Source: Alloprevotella sp. Lung230 | GTDB lineage: Bacteria; Bacteroidota; Bacteroidia; Bacteroidales; Bacteroidaceae | NCBI RefSeq assembly: GCF_014385435.1 | Contig: NZ_JACSUD010000009.1 | Span: forward strand, 29,795 to 93,794 | Length of the DNA: 64,000 bases | Direction of reading: 5' to 3' | In this document: one piece after another, positions 8,166 through 17,819 of the stretch | How the letters are laid out: the number at the start of each line of letters is the position of its first letter | Position numbering within the stretch: the stretch's first letter is position 1 | Notes under the pieces: generated by a model | The model's database searches: none | Told to the model about the DNA's origin: nothing | Seen by the model: only the letters and a program-made list of their open reading frames with translations | Program-made: the position numbers and the translations under genes

Positions 8166-10948
8166 TGCACTCTTTTCTTTATAAAGTGGTATGGATGATG
8201 AGCTTCTTTTTCTGCAGTGTTCTTCTGTCCTTGTCAGCACAATGTCCTACCGATGTAACGTTTACAGCCACCATCACCCATTCTATTGGGCCAAGTGATG
8301 GTGCTTTCCACATCAGTACAAGTGTTGTGGGAGGTGCAGCCACCGATGTGAACTATATCTTCGAGGCTACGCCAAATACAACCGGCGCCTCTAATCCCGC
8401 TCTCACCAGTCAGACCACCATCAACAACTTGGCTCCTGGTACTTACGACTTGACGATGACCGCTGTCTGTATAGCCGACAACAGCAAGGTTTTCCGTAAG
8501 ACGCTGACCAACCTTGTGGTCACCGGCTCCTACGTTCAGCCCACCATTGTCGAAAGTAGGCTCGTACGTGGTTCTTTCGATGCCTGCCCCACCGGTATTC
8601 TTGCAGTCAATGTGAAAAACGGCGGTTCCACTTTTACCTGCACTATCAAGAGTGCTCCCATCGGCGTACCTTTGGGCTTGACCACCTTCTCGAAGCAAGC
8701 CGGAGCCAATGGTTCGCATGAACTGGTACTCACCGGAAACTATCCTGCTGGTACTTATAAGCTCGACATCCGCGACCAATATGGCAAGGGACGCGAACTC
8801 GACCTCACTCTTGCCACGCTCAAAAACGCCGACCTGCCCACCATCACTCCCCCTGCCTCCTGGATACACGAACGCTTCACACCTGCCGAAGACTGCAATC
8901 ACATATTCTTCAACTATTGGGGCTACCACAGTGCTCAGTTTTCCAACGAAAACTTCAAAAAGTACTACGAGAGTGGTTCGTTTGAGATAGCGATTGCGCC
9001 TACCGGCGAAACACCCAATATCTGGCAAACGCTCATCACGCCACCTGCTCACGCTCCTGCCCGGCGTTTCGACCTCACGCCCTACACTCTGCGCGACCTT
9101 CACACCAAAGGGCTTTCGGTCTTCGTGCGTTTGAAAGACTGCCCATCTATCAGCAATGAGCACAAGATTACACTTCGCAAGCCATTGTTGCAGCAAAGCG
9201 GTTCTCAAAGTCAATGTGAAAAGTATGGGTGGACCATCTCTTACCAAACTTTCTCCTTCTACCGACTTTGGTGCTACCCTGTCACACTCACCCTGCGCGA
9301 AAATGACAAGACGGGACCGGTGTCCGGGACCTATACTCTCAACTCTGCTACCGACCAAGTGACGATGCCCGTCGATTACAACAAGAAATGGTATGTCGAA
9401 GCGACCGATGGCACCAATACCTGGGAAGCAACAACCACTCCGGAGCGCTTTGTCGACTATGAGAAGTTGCCGTTTCAAACTTTCTGCAACCACTGGCGTA
9501 AGTTCTACAACCTCAACACTTTCTCAGCCTGTCTCCCTCTCGTACTGAAGATTGAGCGCGAAAGCGATGGCTATGCGCAGAGTGTGCAAACCATCAACAG
9601 TGTCACGGATTTCAACTACTTTGGCCCGAATGACAACAGAAGTTACGACAAGGTGTCGAACCCTCTCGAATATGGTGTGGACTATCGCATTAAGGTCTAC
9701 AAAACCGATGGGACGACTCTACTTTATACAGCGCCCACCACCATTCGGCAAGATGCCCCCAGCAACGAACTCGAATTCCGGCTTTGGAATCCTTCCCCCT
9801 GTGGCAAACATATCGGCAGTTTGTTCCTCCGTTTTGGTAAAAACGGCCAAGAACCACCGTTGCGGGATGTCGATGGTAAAATACAGATGTCCTATCGTAT
9901 ACTGGACAATCATGGTCGGGAAGTACCCGGTCGTTTCACAACCAATTCCTCCTACGACGGTACATATTTCGAAACCACCACAGCATCGCTTCCGCCGGGC
10001 AGCTACACCCTCGAAGAGATTAACCGCTCACTTCCAGAAGGCGACCCTTGCCGCGTGCGTCTGCTCAGCACCACATGGGCTGGTATGTTCAGCGCACAGG
10101 ATTTCACCTACTCTTCCAGCATTGATTGCGGCAAACTGCAACTCAGACCTCAAGGGAATATCTTCAGGCAGGGCACTCTCTATAACAGCGGACAAAGCGC
10201 CTTGTTCGCCATCATTGATGGTGTGGCGGGAGGCTACACGCCCAACTTACGCGTTAAAACAGGCGAAGTCATCGAACTTACCCAGCCCGGCGACTATGTC
10301 TTGGGAATAGGTGTTGACTACAGACTCTCACTCAACTGCAATCTCGACACTCTCCACCTTCATGTACCGGCCCTCAGTTTTGAAGTGTCGCGTCCTCATC
10401 TGAAAGCTTATAGTTGTAAGGACACCCCCTCTTCCGTGGGGCACATCGAGGTGAAGAGCCTCAAAGGGAAAGCCCCCATCACCTACGAACTCCGCGCACC
10501 GGACGGTATCACCATTGTTAAGTCGGCACCCGACGACATTTCGGCCGATGGTGTAGCTCACTTTGTGGCCGGCGTAACAGGCGACAAATTTATGGTTTAT
10601 GCCAAAGAAGCCTGTGGGCAATATTTCCTCGAACCCGTCACGGTGATGAGTGCTCAAAGCATGCGCCTCGTCCCGACCAACAGTATACGCGCCTGTCCTC
10701 ACATCCGACTTCATCTGCGGTCCACCTACGACTTGGATACCTATGAGTGGAAAGCACCTGACGGCACGATTATTTCCACCGACCGCGAGTTGTACCTCAA
10801 CGATATCCACCCGTCTCAAAGCGGACGCTACCACTTCACGACCCAACTTCGCCATTGCGACGACAAACTTGAGACAGACATAGATGTGCTCATTCAGCCG
10901 TGTGAAGTGCCGATCAATCCTCACCTCCTCTCGCCCGTTGTTCACTAA
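8162..10948 (+). CDS. large secreted or surface protein of unknown function
   Basis: A 928-aa exported protein: the signal peptide is about 26 residues (MMSFFFCSVLLSLSAQ). The remainder is beta-rich, with many Cys, Thr and Pro residues and recurring modules of the type 'xxAPGTYDLTMTAVC', 'YPAGTYKLDIRD' and 'LPPGSYTLEEI', which look like repeated Ig-like or SprB-like beta domains. The C-terminal segment around YEWKAPDGTIISTDRELYL and SGRYHFTT is Ig-like. There is no recognisable type-A T9SS sorting domain; the chain ends shortly after that Ig-like module with INPHLLSPVVH. The ATG overlaps the MFS stop (ATGA), so it is in the same operon. I do not recognise a specific family. Confidence 0.75.
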   Translation: MMHSFLYKVVWMMSFFFCSVLLSLSAQCPTDVTFTATITHSIGPSDGAFHISTSVVGGAATDVNYIFEATPNTTGASNPALTSQTTINNLAPGTYDLTMTAVCIADNSKVFRKTLTNLVVTGSYVQPTIVESRLVRGSFDACPTGILAVNVKNGGSTFTCTIKSAPIGVPLGLTTFSKQAGANGSHELVLTGNYPAGTYKLDIRDQYGKGRELDLTLATLKNADLPTITPPASWIHERFTPAEDCNHIFFNYWGYHSAQFSNENFKKYYESGSFEIAIAPTGETPNIWQTLITPPAHAPARRFDLTPYTLRDLHTKGLSVFVRLKDCPSISNEHKITLRKPLLQQSGSQSQCEKYGWTISYQTFSFYRLWCYPVTLTLRENDKTGPVSGTYTLNSATDQVTMPVDYNKKWYVEATDGTNTWEATTTPERFVDYEKLPFQTFCNHWRKFYNLNTFSACLPLVLKIERESDGYAQSVQTINSVTDFNYFGPNDNRSYDKVSNPLEYGVDYRIKVYKTDGTTLLYTAPTTIRQDAPSNELEFRLWNPSPCGKHIGSLFLRFGKNGQEPPLRDVDGKIQMSYRILDNHGREVPGRFTTNSSYDGTYFETTTASLPPGSYTLEEINRSLPEGDPCRVRLLSTTWAGMFSAQDFTYSSSIDCGKLQLRPQGNIFRQGTLYNSGQSALFAIIDGVAGGYTPNLRVKTGEVIELTQPGDYVLGIGVDYRLSLNCNLDTLHLHVPALSFEVSRPHLKAYSCKDTPSSVGHIEVKSLKGKAPITYELRAPDGITIVKSAPDDISADGVAHFVAGVTGDKFMVYAKEACGQYFLEPVTVMSAQSMRLVPTNSIRACPHIRLHLRSTYDLDTYEWKAPDGTIISTDRELYLNDIHPSQSGRYHFTTQLRHCDDKLETDIDVLIQPCEVPINPHLLSPVVH

Positions 10949-10962
10949 ATATCCTTTCTCCC

Positions 10963-13029
10963 ATGTCCTTTCTCTCCGTTTCCTTCCGCTCCGAAACCTT
11001 GCACTTCAAGCAGCCTGCCGGCACCTCACGAGGCATCTACCACGAGCGCCGCGTGTGGTATGTCGAGGTACGCGGTGAGCAAACCACGGGCGGCCTTTCG
11101 CGTTCTCCCTACGGCATCGGCGAATGCGCGCCCCTGCCGGACTTGAGTTGCGACGACCCCGCACGTTATGAGGAGGTGTTGGCGCAAGCCTGCCGACATT
11201 TGCAGCAAACAGGCGAGATTCCTTTCGAAATGCTGCAATCCTTTCCTTCCATCTTGATGGGCTTGGAAACGGCGCTGCGTTCCTATCACGCCTGCTTGGT
11301 GGGTGGTTCTCCCTTCCGGCTTTACGACTCTCCCTTCACACGCGGTGAGCAGTCCATCGTCATCAATGGCTTGATCTGGATGGGCAACTACGAAGAGATG
11401 GCGGCCCGCGTCGAAGAAAAGGTGGCGGCTGGATTTTCGTGTATCAAGTTAAAGATTGGTGCCATTGACTACGCCCAAGAACGAAGGCTCATCGAGCACC
11501 TGCGCAGCCGATTTTCTCCCGCCCAACTCCAAATCCGCCTTGACGCCAACGGCGCGTTCTCCCCTCAGTTGGCCGAGGAGCGACTGGCCGACCTCGCTCC
11601 GTTCAGCATCCACAGCATTGAGCAGCCCATTGCCGCCGGTGGCTGGGAAGCCATGGCCGACCTCTGCCGACACAGTCCCATCCCCATAGCCCTCGATGAA
11701 GAGCTCATCGGGCACAACAACACTGCAGCACGCACTCGACTGCTCGATGCCCTTCGCCCACAATATCTCGTGCTCAAGCCCTCGCTCCACGGCGGTTTCA
11801 GCGGTGCAGAGGAGTGGATGGCACTGGCCGACGAGCGCGGCATCGGCCACTGGTGCACTTCGGCTCTGGAAAGCAACGTCGGTCTCAACGCCATCGCCCA
11901 GTGGTGCTCCACACGATATACCGCTGATGCCGCCCTACCTCAGGGTTTAGGTACGGGCCAGATTTTTGTCGACAACTATCCGCACATCGCCCTCTCCCTC
12001 GAAGGACAACGACTTTGGGCTGCCGATGCCACGGAGCGTGCTTTCCAAGCGCAAGTACGTGCTTTTACTGATGAATGGCAGCAACCCTCGCCTACGATGA
12101 AGGTCAAAACGAGCGGCAGTACCGGACGGCCCAAAACCCTCGAAGTAAAAAAGCGCGATATGGCAGCAAGCGCCCATCGCACACTTGAGGCACTGCAACT
12201 TGCTCCCCATCATACCGCCTTGCTCTGCCTGCCACTTGACTATGTGGCGGGCAAAATGATGACGGTGCGCGCCTTGGTGGGAAATCTTCCCCTCATTGCC
12301 GTAGCTCCCTCGTCCCATCCCCTGCGCCACCAGCAGGTCGCGCCCTCTTTCATTGCCGTGACACCCATGCAGGCGCTCACCACCTTGCAAACTCCCGGCG
12401 AGCGCGAATGCTTCTGCAGCATCCCCCGTATCCTCATCGGTGGTGGGGCTGTCAGTCAGCAATTGTTGGCAGCTGTGCAAGCCTGTGAGGGAGAAGTCTA
12501 CAGCACCTACGGCATGACCGAAACTCTCTCCCACATTGCTCTCCGACGCCTCAACGGCCCTTCGGCTGCCGATGCCTACACCCCCCTGCCCGACGTGAGC
12601 CTGTCGATCGATGAAAGCGGACGCCTACTCATCCACGATCCTCTCACCACCCCCCGGCCTCTTCTCACCAACGACCGCGCCGAACTTCGTCCCGACGGCA
12701 CCTTCCGCATCTTGGGTCGGGTCGACAACGTGGTGTGCTCGGGCGGTCTCAAACTCCAACTCGAAGAACTCGAAGAGCGGCTTGCCGAGCTACCCTGTCC
12801 CTTCCTGCTCACCGCCGTGCCCGACCCACTGCTGGGCGAAGCGCTCACCCTGCTGCACGAACCCACCACGACTCCACTCTCTCAACTTTGTGTCGAATTG
12901 CTGAACAAATACGAACAGCCACGCCACTATCTCTGCATCCCTCATCTCCCCCTCACCGCAACCGGGAAGCCAGCTCGTGCTGAAGCCGCACGTTTGGCGC
13001 GCACCCTGCTCAAAGGGAATGCCCTCTAA
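10963..13029 (+). CDS. menC-menE: fused o-succinylbenzoate synthase (MenC) and o-succinylbenzoate-CoA ligase (MenE)
   Basis: One 688-aa polypeptide carries two steps of menaquinone synthesis. Residues 1 to about 350 are an enolase-superfamily MenC: KLKIG (catalytic Lys), DANGAF, SIEQPI and ALDEEL (metal ligands), and VLKPS (second Lys). From about residue 370 a compact adenylating MenE follows: KTSGSTGRPK (P-loop), LCLPLDYVAG, STYGMTE and GRVDNVVCSGG, ending in TGKPARAEA with a Lys in the A10 motif. The joint falls near EWQQPSPTMKVK. The frame is open and the codons look normal across it, so this is a fusion rather than a missed stop. The gene lies 14 bp after the secreted-protein gene and upstream of menD and menB. 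Confidence 0.92.
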   Translation: MSFLSVSFRSETLHFKQPAGTSRGIYHERRVWYVEVRGEQTTGGLSRSPYGIGECAPLPDLSCDDPARYEEVLAQACRHLQQTGEIPFEMLQSFPSILMGLETALRSYHACLVGGSPFRLYDSPFTRGEQSIVINGLIWMGNYEEMAARVEEKVAAGFSCIKLKIGAIDYAQERRLIEHLRSRFSPAQLQIRLDANGAFSPQLAEERLADLAPFSIHSIEQPIAAGGWEAMADLCRHSPIPIALDEELIGHNNTAARTRLLDALRPQYLVLKPSLHGGFSGAEEWMALADERGIGHWCTSALESNVGLNAIAQWCSTRYTADAALPQGLGTGQIFVDNYPHIALSLEGQRLWAADATERAFQAQVRAFTDEWQQPSPTMKVKTSGSTGRPKTLEVKKRDMAASAHRTLEALQLAPHHTALLCLPLDYVAGKMMTVRALVGNLPLIAVAPSSHPLRHQQVAPSFIAVTPMQALTTLQTPGERECFCSIPRILIGGGAVSQQLLAAVQACEGEVYSTYGMTETLSHIALRRLNGPSAADAYTPLPDVSLSIDESGRLLIHDPLTTPRPLLTNDRAELRPDGTFRILGRVDNVVCSGGLKLQLEELEERLAELPCPFLLTAVPDPLLGEALTLLHEPTTTPLSQLCVELLNKYEQPRHYLCIPHLPLTATGKPARAEAARLARTLLKGNAL

Positions 13030-13046
13030 GTAGGTATTTAGAATGA
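13027..13046 (+). repeat. solo MITE-like terminal repeat (remnant)
   Basis: TAAGTAGGTATTTAGAATGA resembles the left end of the 193-196 bp elements at 23719, 27038 and 27584 (consensus TAAGTAGGTGTTCAGAATGA). It overlaps the TAA stop of the menC-menE gene. No matching right end is visible before menD, so this is either an abortive or decayed copy, or chance similarity over about 20 bp. Confidence 0.45.
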
Positions 13047-13244
13047 TTGGTATGAGTATTTATCCCTACTGATTGGAACGTTTGTCTCTACCAGTTGAGA
13101 GGCTCACTACCCCTATGAGTTACGATTGCTGCTCCCTAAGGGAAATGTTCAGGAATGGGATTGGGTAGAACCATGGAATATGCACGGAGACAAATCCGGC
13201 AGTCCTCGTCCCACCTTTGTGTATTCTTTCCAGACCACGCACTC

Positions 13245-14894
13245 ATGTATTGCAACAAAGACAACGTCAATATCCTTACCGCCTTGCTGCGTCCCGACAC
13301 GAACAACCCCACTGCACCGCACGATGCGGTGCTGTGTCCCGGCTCGCGCAATGCCACCATCGTCCACAACCTCACGCAGATAGGGCTGCACGTCCATCCC
13401 GTCACCGACGAGCGCAGCGCGGTGTTCGTGGCCATCGGCCTGGCTCTGCATGGACGGCGGAAGCGACCGGTGGTGGTGTGCGTCACCTCCGGCAGCGCCC
13501 TACTCAACACGCTCCCCGGAGTGGCCGAAGCCGCCTTGCGCCACATTCCGCTCCTCATCCTTTCAGCTGACCGCCCACCGCAGTGGATTGGCCAACTCGA
13601 TGGGCAGACGCTGCCGCAAACCGATGCACTTCTCCCTTATGCACGCACCTTCACGCTACCAGAACCGCACAACGAGGAGGAGCGCTGGTGGTGTCGGCGT
13701 GTGGCACGAGAGGCACTGGCAGCCACGCAACTCGATGGCGGCCGAGTGGTGCACATCAACCTCCCCATCAGCGAACCGACCTTTGTCCTCACCACGGCCG
13801 AGCTCCCCGCACTGACGCCCCTGCAACGCTTCGGCCCTTCCACCTTCGCGCTTCCCGACGAATTGCGCCACCGGTTGGCCGAAGCCAAAATGCCGCTCTT
13901 GGTCATCGGGGAGTGGGACGATGCGCCCCTCACGGAGGTCATAGCCGCTGATGTCCTCCGCTCGCGGTTGCTCATCTATGCTGAATGCCTAAGCCATTAT
14001 CCAGCCCCGACCGACAATGCTGCGATAGACGCTCTTCTCTATCAGGAGGACGATGCGACTTCCACCTTTGCTCCTGACCTCGTGCTGCACATCGGTGGTG
14101 CCATGGTCGACAAGAAAATCAAGCAGTTGTTACGTCGTAATCCGCAGACACAGGTGTGGCGAATTGACCCAACCCACGAGACCCCCGACACGTTCTGTCA
14201 CCTCAGCGTCAGTATCAAAGCGGAGCCGGAGCAGGTACTGCCCAACCTCATCGAAGCCTTACCGGCTGAGAGCGATGGTATCCGACGCTTCCGCAGCACG
14301 CACCTTCAACCGGAACCAATCGTGCATCGTTTTGACACGCTGACCGCTGTCTTCCTCGGCAACAGTAGCGCTGTACGCTGGGGCAACCATTTTTTTGTAG
14401 CATCGCCCCACCCCATCTTCGGCAACCGTGGCACCAACGGCATCGAAGGTTCGCTCTCGGTGGCAGCAGGCTTTGCCCTCGCTCGGCAGCGGAAATACAG
14501 CGGCGAGAAAGTGCTTTGCATCCTCGGTGACCTCTCCTTCTTCTACGATGCCAACGCGCTTTGGAACACGCAGCTCGATGGTACGCTGCGCATCCTCCTC
14601 GTCAACAACGGCGGCGGTGGGATCTTCAACCACTTGCCCCGACTGCCGGAAAGTCCCGCTTTCGAAACTTATATCCGTGCCGACCACAGCGCCACAGCAG
14701 AGGGCATCGCTCGCAGCTTCAACTGCCACTACGAGGCGCATCATTCCTCCTCGCCCAATGGCCTTCTAACTGATGCACAAGCCGAGATCCTCATCCAGCG
14801 CCTGCTCGCGGTGGAAAGCCAGCGTCCTGTCCTCTTCGAGGTGTTCGGCACCTTTCTGCTTTCCCCTCTTTCTTCACTCCCTAACCCCTCCTAA
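13245..14894 (+). CDS. menD: SEPHCHC synthase (MenD)
   Basis: Thiamine-diphosphate enzyme joining isochorismate and 2-oxoglutarate in menaquinone synthesis. ATG 13245 ([17 protein letters not shown]) matches the family N-terminus; an in-frame ATG at 13155 would add 30 unlikely residues. Length is 549 aa. Seen: [15 protein letters not shown], the domain I active site [18 protein letters not shown], and the C-terminal ThDP/Mg motif [14 protein letters not shown] ending in [12 protein letters not shown]. It follows menC-menE after a 215-bp gap holding the solo repeat end, and precedes menB by 14 bp. Confidence 0.93.
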   Translation: MYCNKDNVNILTALLRPDTNNPTAPHDAVLCPGSRNATIVHNLTQIGLHVHPVTDERSAVFVAIGLALHGRRKRPVVVCVTSGSALLNTLPGVAEAALRHIPLLILSADRPPQWIGQLDGQTLPQTDALLPYARTFTLPEPHNEEERWWCRRVAREALAATQLDGGRVVHINLPISEPTFVLTTAELPALTPLQRFGPSTFALPDELRHRLAEAKMPLLVIGEWDDAPLTEVIAADVLRSRLLIYAECLSHYPAPTDNAAIDALLYQEDDATSTFAPDLVLHIGGAMVDKKIKQLLRRNPQTQVWRIDPTHETPDTFCHLSVSIKAEPEQVLPNLIEALPAESDGIRRFRSTHLQPEPIVHRFDTLTAVFLGNSSAVRWGNHFFVASPHPIFGNRGTNGIEGSLSVAAGFALARQRKYSGEKVLCILGDLSFFYDANALWNTQLDGTLRILLVNNGGGGIFNHLPRLPESPAFETYIRADHSATAEGIARSFNCHYEAHHSSSPNGLLTDAQAEILIQRLLAVESQRPVLFEVFGTFLLSPLSSLPNPS

Positions 14895-14908
14895 AAATTT
14901 CTTTCCCT

Positions 14909-15766
14909 ATGCGTCAATGGACTAAAATCACCGACTATCAAGAAATCCTCTTTGACTGTTTCGACGGCATCGCCCGCATCACCATCAACCGCCCGCGCTA
15001 TCGCAATGCCTTCACCCCCACTACGGTGGCCGAAATCTCCGATGCTCTGCACTACTGCCGCGAGGCACAAGACATTGCGGTGGTGGTGCTCACCGGTGCC
15101 CACTCTCCTGTTCTGCCCGGACAGACGGAAGAAGAGCGCATCCGCACCGAAGCCTTCTGTGCCGGCGGCGACATGCACGTCAAAGGTCGTGGCGGCTACG
15201 TGGGCGGCGACGGTGTGCCCCGTCTCAATGTGCTCGAGGTGCAAAAGCAAATCCGCTCTCTCCCCAAGCCTGTCATCGCCATGGTCAATGGTTTTGCCGT
15301 GGGTGGTGGCCACGTGCTTCACCTCATGTGCGACCTCACCATCGCTGCCGACAATGCACAGTTCGGGCAGACCGGCCCGAAGGTGGGCTCGTTCGATGCG
15401 GGATTTGGTGCGAGCTATATGGCCCGCATCGTCGGCCAAAAGAAAGCGCGCGAAATTTGGTTTCTCTGCCGCCTCTACTCTGCCGCAGAAGCCGAGCGCA
15501 TGGGCATGGTCAACAAGGTGGTGACTCTTGCCCAACTCGAAGACGAAACCGTGGCTTGGGCACAGCGCATGATGGAACACTCGCCCCTCGCGCTGCGCAT
15601 GATCAAGGCCGGCCTCAACGCCGAGCTCGACGGTCAGGCCGGCATTCAGGAACTGGCGGGCGACGCCACCATGCTCTACTACCTCCTCGACGAAGCCCAC
15701 GAAGGCGGCCAAGCTTTCCTCGAAAAGCGCAAGCCCGACTGGTCGAAGTTCCCCAAACTTCCCTAA
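14909..15766 (+). CDS. menB: 1,4-dihydroxy-2-naphthoyl-CoA synthase (MenB)
   Basis: A 285-aa crotonase-fold enzyme that cyclises o-succinylbenzoyl-CoA. Seen: the N-terminal [16 protein letters not shown], the oxyanion block [33 protein letters not shown], and the C-terminal active-site segment [20 protein letters not shown]. Length is typical of MenB rather than of a general enoyl-CoA hydratase. It is the last gene of the plus-strand men cluster; menA, menF and menH are not in the window. Confidence 0.94.
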   Translation: MRQWTKITDYQEILFDCFDGIARITINRPRYRNAFTPTTVAEISDALHYCREAQDIAVVVLTGAHSPVLPGQTEEERIRTEAFCAGGDMHVKGRGGYVGGDGVPRLNVLEVQKQIRSLPKPVIAMVNGFAVGGGHVLHLMCDLTIAADNAQFGQTGPKVGSFDAGFGASYMARIVGQKKAREIWFLCRLYSAAEAERMGMVNKVVTLAQLEDETVAWAQRMMEHSPLALRMIKAGLNAELDGQAGIQELAGDATMLYYLLDEAHEGGQAFLEKRKPDWSKFPKLP

Positions 15767-15830
15767 GTGCGGTGCTACTATGATAGTGCCTGCTCGCTCA
15801 ACAGGACGTGTTCTTGATTAGACACAAAAA

Positions 15831-15889
15831 GTGCCCGACATGGAGAGGTACGACTTGACGCTTGTCGAATGTCCTCCGATGTCGGGCAC
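15831..15889 (-). terminator. intrinsic terminator of the HD hydrolase gene
   Basis: Inverted arms GTGCCCGACAT (15831-15841) and ATGTCGGGCAC (15879-15889). On the minus strand the stem is followed by TTTTTG, so it terminates the HD-protein transcript that ends at 15898. It may also stop menB transcripts on the other strand, although there is no T-run on that side. Confidence 0.75.
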
Positions 15890-15897
15890 AATAGTGT

Positions 15898-16431
15898 TCA
15901 ACTGATTTGTTGCACTTCGGTGTTGAAAGTACAATCATTGTTCTTCGAAAGATAATGGTACTCTTGTTTATATCGCTCCAATCGACCATAATCTTTTCTC
16001 GTAGGATGAGGAAGGCGAGATAAATCCATATTGTGAGAGAGATCGTGAAGCTTCACAGCCGTAGCCAAGGGGTTCTGGCCAATCGCTTCAATGTAGGTAT
16101 TTCTATCGGCTGCCGCATGATGATTGAGGAGATGAAGAGCGGTAGAAAGTTCATCGCGGTAGAGTATCGTTATAGGTGCACCCAGTTCCGCTTCAAGCAG
16201 TTGAATCACTTCCTCGACAGTGTGAGGCGTATCCTCGGCAGCATCGTGCAAATATCCGACGACTTGCTCTTGCCAAGTTCTGCCCTTAGCGGCCACCGCA
16301 GTAAGATGACCGCTAAAATAATCCATCCCCGCTTTATCGACTTGTCCCTGATGCAGACGCTGTGCCAAACGGGCCGCGGCTTCCACCAATAGTGAGAAAT
16401 CGTTCTGTTTGTGTTCTGTAAGTGTAGCCAT
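15898..16431 (-). CDS. HD-domain hydrolase, small (p)ppGpp hydrolase-like
   Basis: A 177-aa protein from the ATG at 16431 (MATLTEHKQNDFSLL); longer in-frame extensions would run over its own promoter. Metal-binding HD residues lie in YLHDAAEDT, the pattern of RelA/SpoT and MESH1-type hydrolases (HDxxEDT), preceded by SGHLTAVA supplying the upstream His. The remainder after residue 110 is divergent. A (p)ppGpp or other nucleotide substrate is inferred from the motif only. It is a single-gene unit with its own promoter (16450-16457) and terminator. Confidence 0.75.
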   Translation of the reverse strand: MATLTEHKQNDFSLLVEAAARLAQRLHQGQVDKAGMDYFSGHLTAVAAKGRTWQEQVVGYLHDAAEDTPHTVEEVIQLLEAELGAPITILYRDELSTALHLLNHHAAADRNTYIEAIGQNPLATAVKLHDLSHNMDLSRLPHPTRKDYGRLERYKQEYHYLSKNNDCTFNTEVQQIS

Positions 16432-16449
16432 ATTTATTGAGTGTTTGGG

Positions 16450-16457
16450 CAAAGTTA
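16450..16457 (-). promoter_or_regulatory. -7 promoter box for the HD hydrolase gene
   Basis: On the minus strand this reads TAACTTTG, a full match to the Bacteroidota TAnnTTTG box, 19 bp from the start codon at 16431. Confidence 0.65.
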
Positions 16458-16527
16458 GCATTTTTCTATCAGACAGAAGAGACAATGTGCAAAGAAAACA
16501 ACTCAGTAAAGAAGATAGCAAAAAAAC

Positions 16528-16551
16528 AACCTCTGCCGAAGCAGAGGTTGA
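16528..16551 (-). terminator. intrinsic terminator downstream of tRNA-Pro
   Basis: Perfect 10-bp stem CAACCTCTGC/GCAGAGGTTG with a 4-nt loop, followed on the minus strand by a run of seven T. It lies about 50 bp beyond the tRNA 3' end. Confidence 0.85.
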
Positions 16552-16599
16552 ACGTTCATCTTAAAAAATAAGACTATCGGCTGTATTCATCACCGATAT

Positions 16600-16675
16600 T
16601 GGTCGGAAAGAGGCGACTCGAACGCCCGACCCCTACGTCCCGAACGTAGTGCGCTACCAACTGCGCTACTTTCCG
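16600..16675 (-). tRNA. tRNA-Pro (anticodon CGG)
   Basis: Cloverleaf read on the minus strand: acceptor CGGAAAG/CTTTCCG, D-arm GCGC...GCGC, anticodon stem CTACG/CGTAG with loop TTCGGGA (anticodon CGG), and a T-loop TTCGAGT. The 3' CCA is encoded. The first base C1 fits the proline tRNA identity. A TACCTTTG promoter box lies upstream. Confidence 0.93.
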
Positions 16676-16697
16676 ATAGGCTTTTTGTTTGTTGGTG

Positions 16698-16705
16698 CAA
16701 AGGTA
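16698..16705 (-). promoter_or_regulatory. -7 promoter box for tRNA-Pro
   Basis: Minus-strand TACCTTTG, matching TAnnTTTG, 22 bp upstream of the tRNA 5' end. Confidence 0.6.
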
Positions 16706-16735
16706 GGTATTTTCTTTGGACTGACGAAATGTTTG

Positions 16736-17791
16736 TTACTTTTTCATCAACACATGTACTATGATTTTTGTATTCTTGGGGTCGTTGGTAATCAAAAGAA
16801 GGCGGCGACCTCGGAAGAAGTCGGATTGTGCGCTGGCCGTAAGTTTCAATTTGGCGCGTTCGCCGGGCCTGATGACCGATTTGGAGAGGGAGACACTGAT
16901 GCCTGGATTGTAGACTTGGAGCGTCTTGACCACCAGCGGTGCATGGCCTTGGTTGGAGAGGATGAGTTCACCCTTCAACTTTGATTTCCCATTGAAACTT
17001 CCCAAATCAATGAGCGTGTCTATTTGTGCCACGGGAGCATTTTCGAGGCGAGTTTGTTCCACCGGTGGGAGCAGGGTGACGGAGAGGTCCAACTCGTTGT
17101 GCTTGCCCACATGGTCGCCGGCATAGCGCGCCAGATAGATGGAGGTTTGGGTCAGGCCGATGTCATGCACCTCGTTGGTGTTCAGGTTGAGTGTGATTTT
17201 CCCAACTTTGCCCGGCCGCACTACTTCTGGTTCAGCATAGGCCGTGAGGTACTTGGGAAGGTGGAGCAATGCAGGCATATAGTTGGCCTTGCCATTGTTG
17301 AGAACGAAGAGAGTTCGCTGCAACTGCTGTCCGCGATAGGCGTCAAATTCGATATTGTCGGTGGAGAGGCGCACATCGCCAATGGCATAAGGAAAACGCA
17401 CCGCTTCGTCTTGCAACTTATTGACCACGCGCCCTTGCAACTTTCCCCAAAGCGGCTGAGCGGAGGCCGAGGTAACGAACCGCACCTGCTGGACGAAGTG
17501 TCCCAGTGTGGCGGCATCGTAGTGGGCAGTGATGGTGGTGGTGCGGCCGGGAGCTATTGCGTTCCGCTCCCAATGGAAGGAGGCACAGCGGCAATCGCCT
17601 TCGACAGCGGTGATGGTGAGAGGAGTGTTGCCCACATTTTTCAGTTGGAAGGTGGCAGCGGCAGGAGTTTTCCACCCAACCTCGCCCAAATCTACCTGCG
17701 GATTGAGGAGTTCGGCTTTGCCTTGTGCTAAGGTCGTCAGGGCAAAAACGGAGAGGAGCAACGCTATGGAAAGGCGATGAGTTGGTGTCAT
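16736..17791 (-). CDS. DUF1573-containing exported protein
   Basis: 351 aa with a signal peptide (LSIALLLSVFALTTLAQ). The N-terminal DUF1573 domain contains VDLGEVGWKTPAAATFQLKN and ITAVEGDCRCASFHW, typical of this Bacteroidota Ig-like family (Asp/Gly-rich strand then a Cys pair). A second, weaker copy starts near IDLGSFNGKSKLKGELILSN. Such proteins are periplasmic or surface-exposed beta-sandwiches; the function is unknown. It is downstream of, and co-directional with, the DUF554 gene (28-bp gap). Confidence 0.82.
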   Translation of the reverse strand: MTPTHRLSIALLLSVFALTTLAQGKAELLNPQVDLGEVGWKTPAAATFQLKNVGNTPLTITAVEGDCRCASFHWERNAIAPGRTTTITAHYDAATLGHFVQQVRFVTSASAQPLWGKLQGRVVNKLQDEAVRFPYAIGDVRLSTDNIEFDAYRGQQLQRTLFVLNNGKANYMPALLHLPKYLTAYAEPEVVRPGKVGKITLNLNTNEVHDIGLTQTSIYLARYAGDHVGKHNELDLSVTLLPPVEQTRLENAPVAQIDTLIDLGSFNGKSKLKGELILSNQGHAPLVVKTLQVYNPGISVSLSKSVIRPGERAKLKLTASAQSDFFRGRRLLLITNDPKNTKIIVHVLMKK

Positions 17792-17819
17792 GGATTGTTG
17801 TTTTGGCAGTGTGAAGGGA

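Noticed and set aside
13078..13145. Possible third 22-bp palindrome array upstream of menD
   Set aside because: Short symmetrical words (CTCA...TGAG, TCCCTAAGGGA) are present but their spacing is irregular (about 17 and 27 bp).
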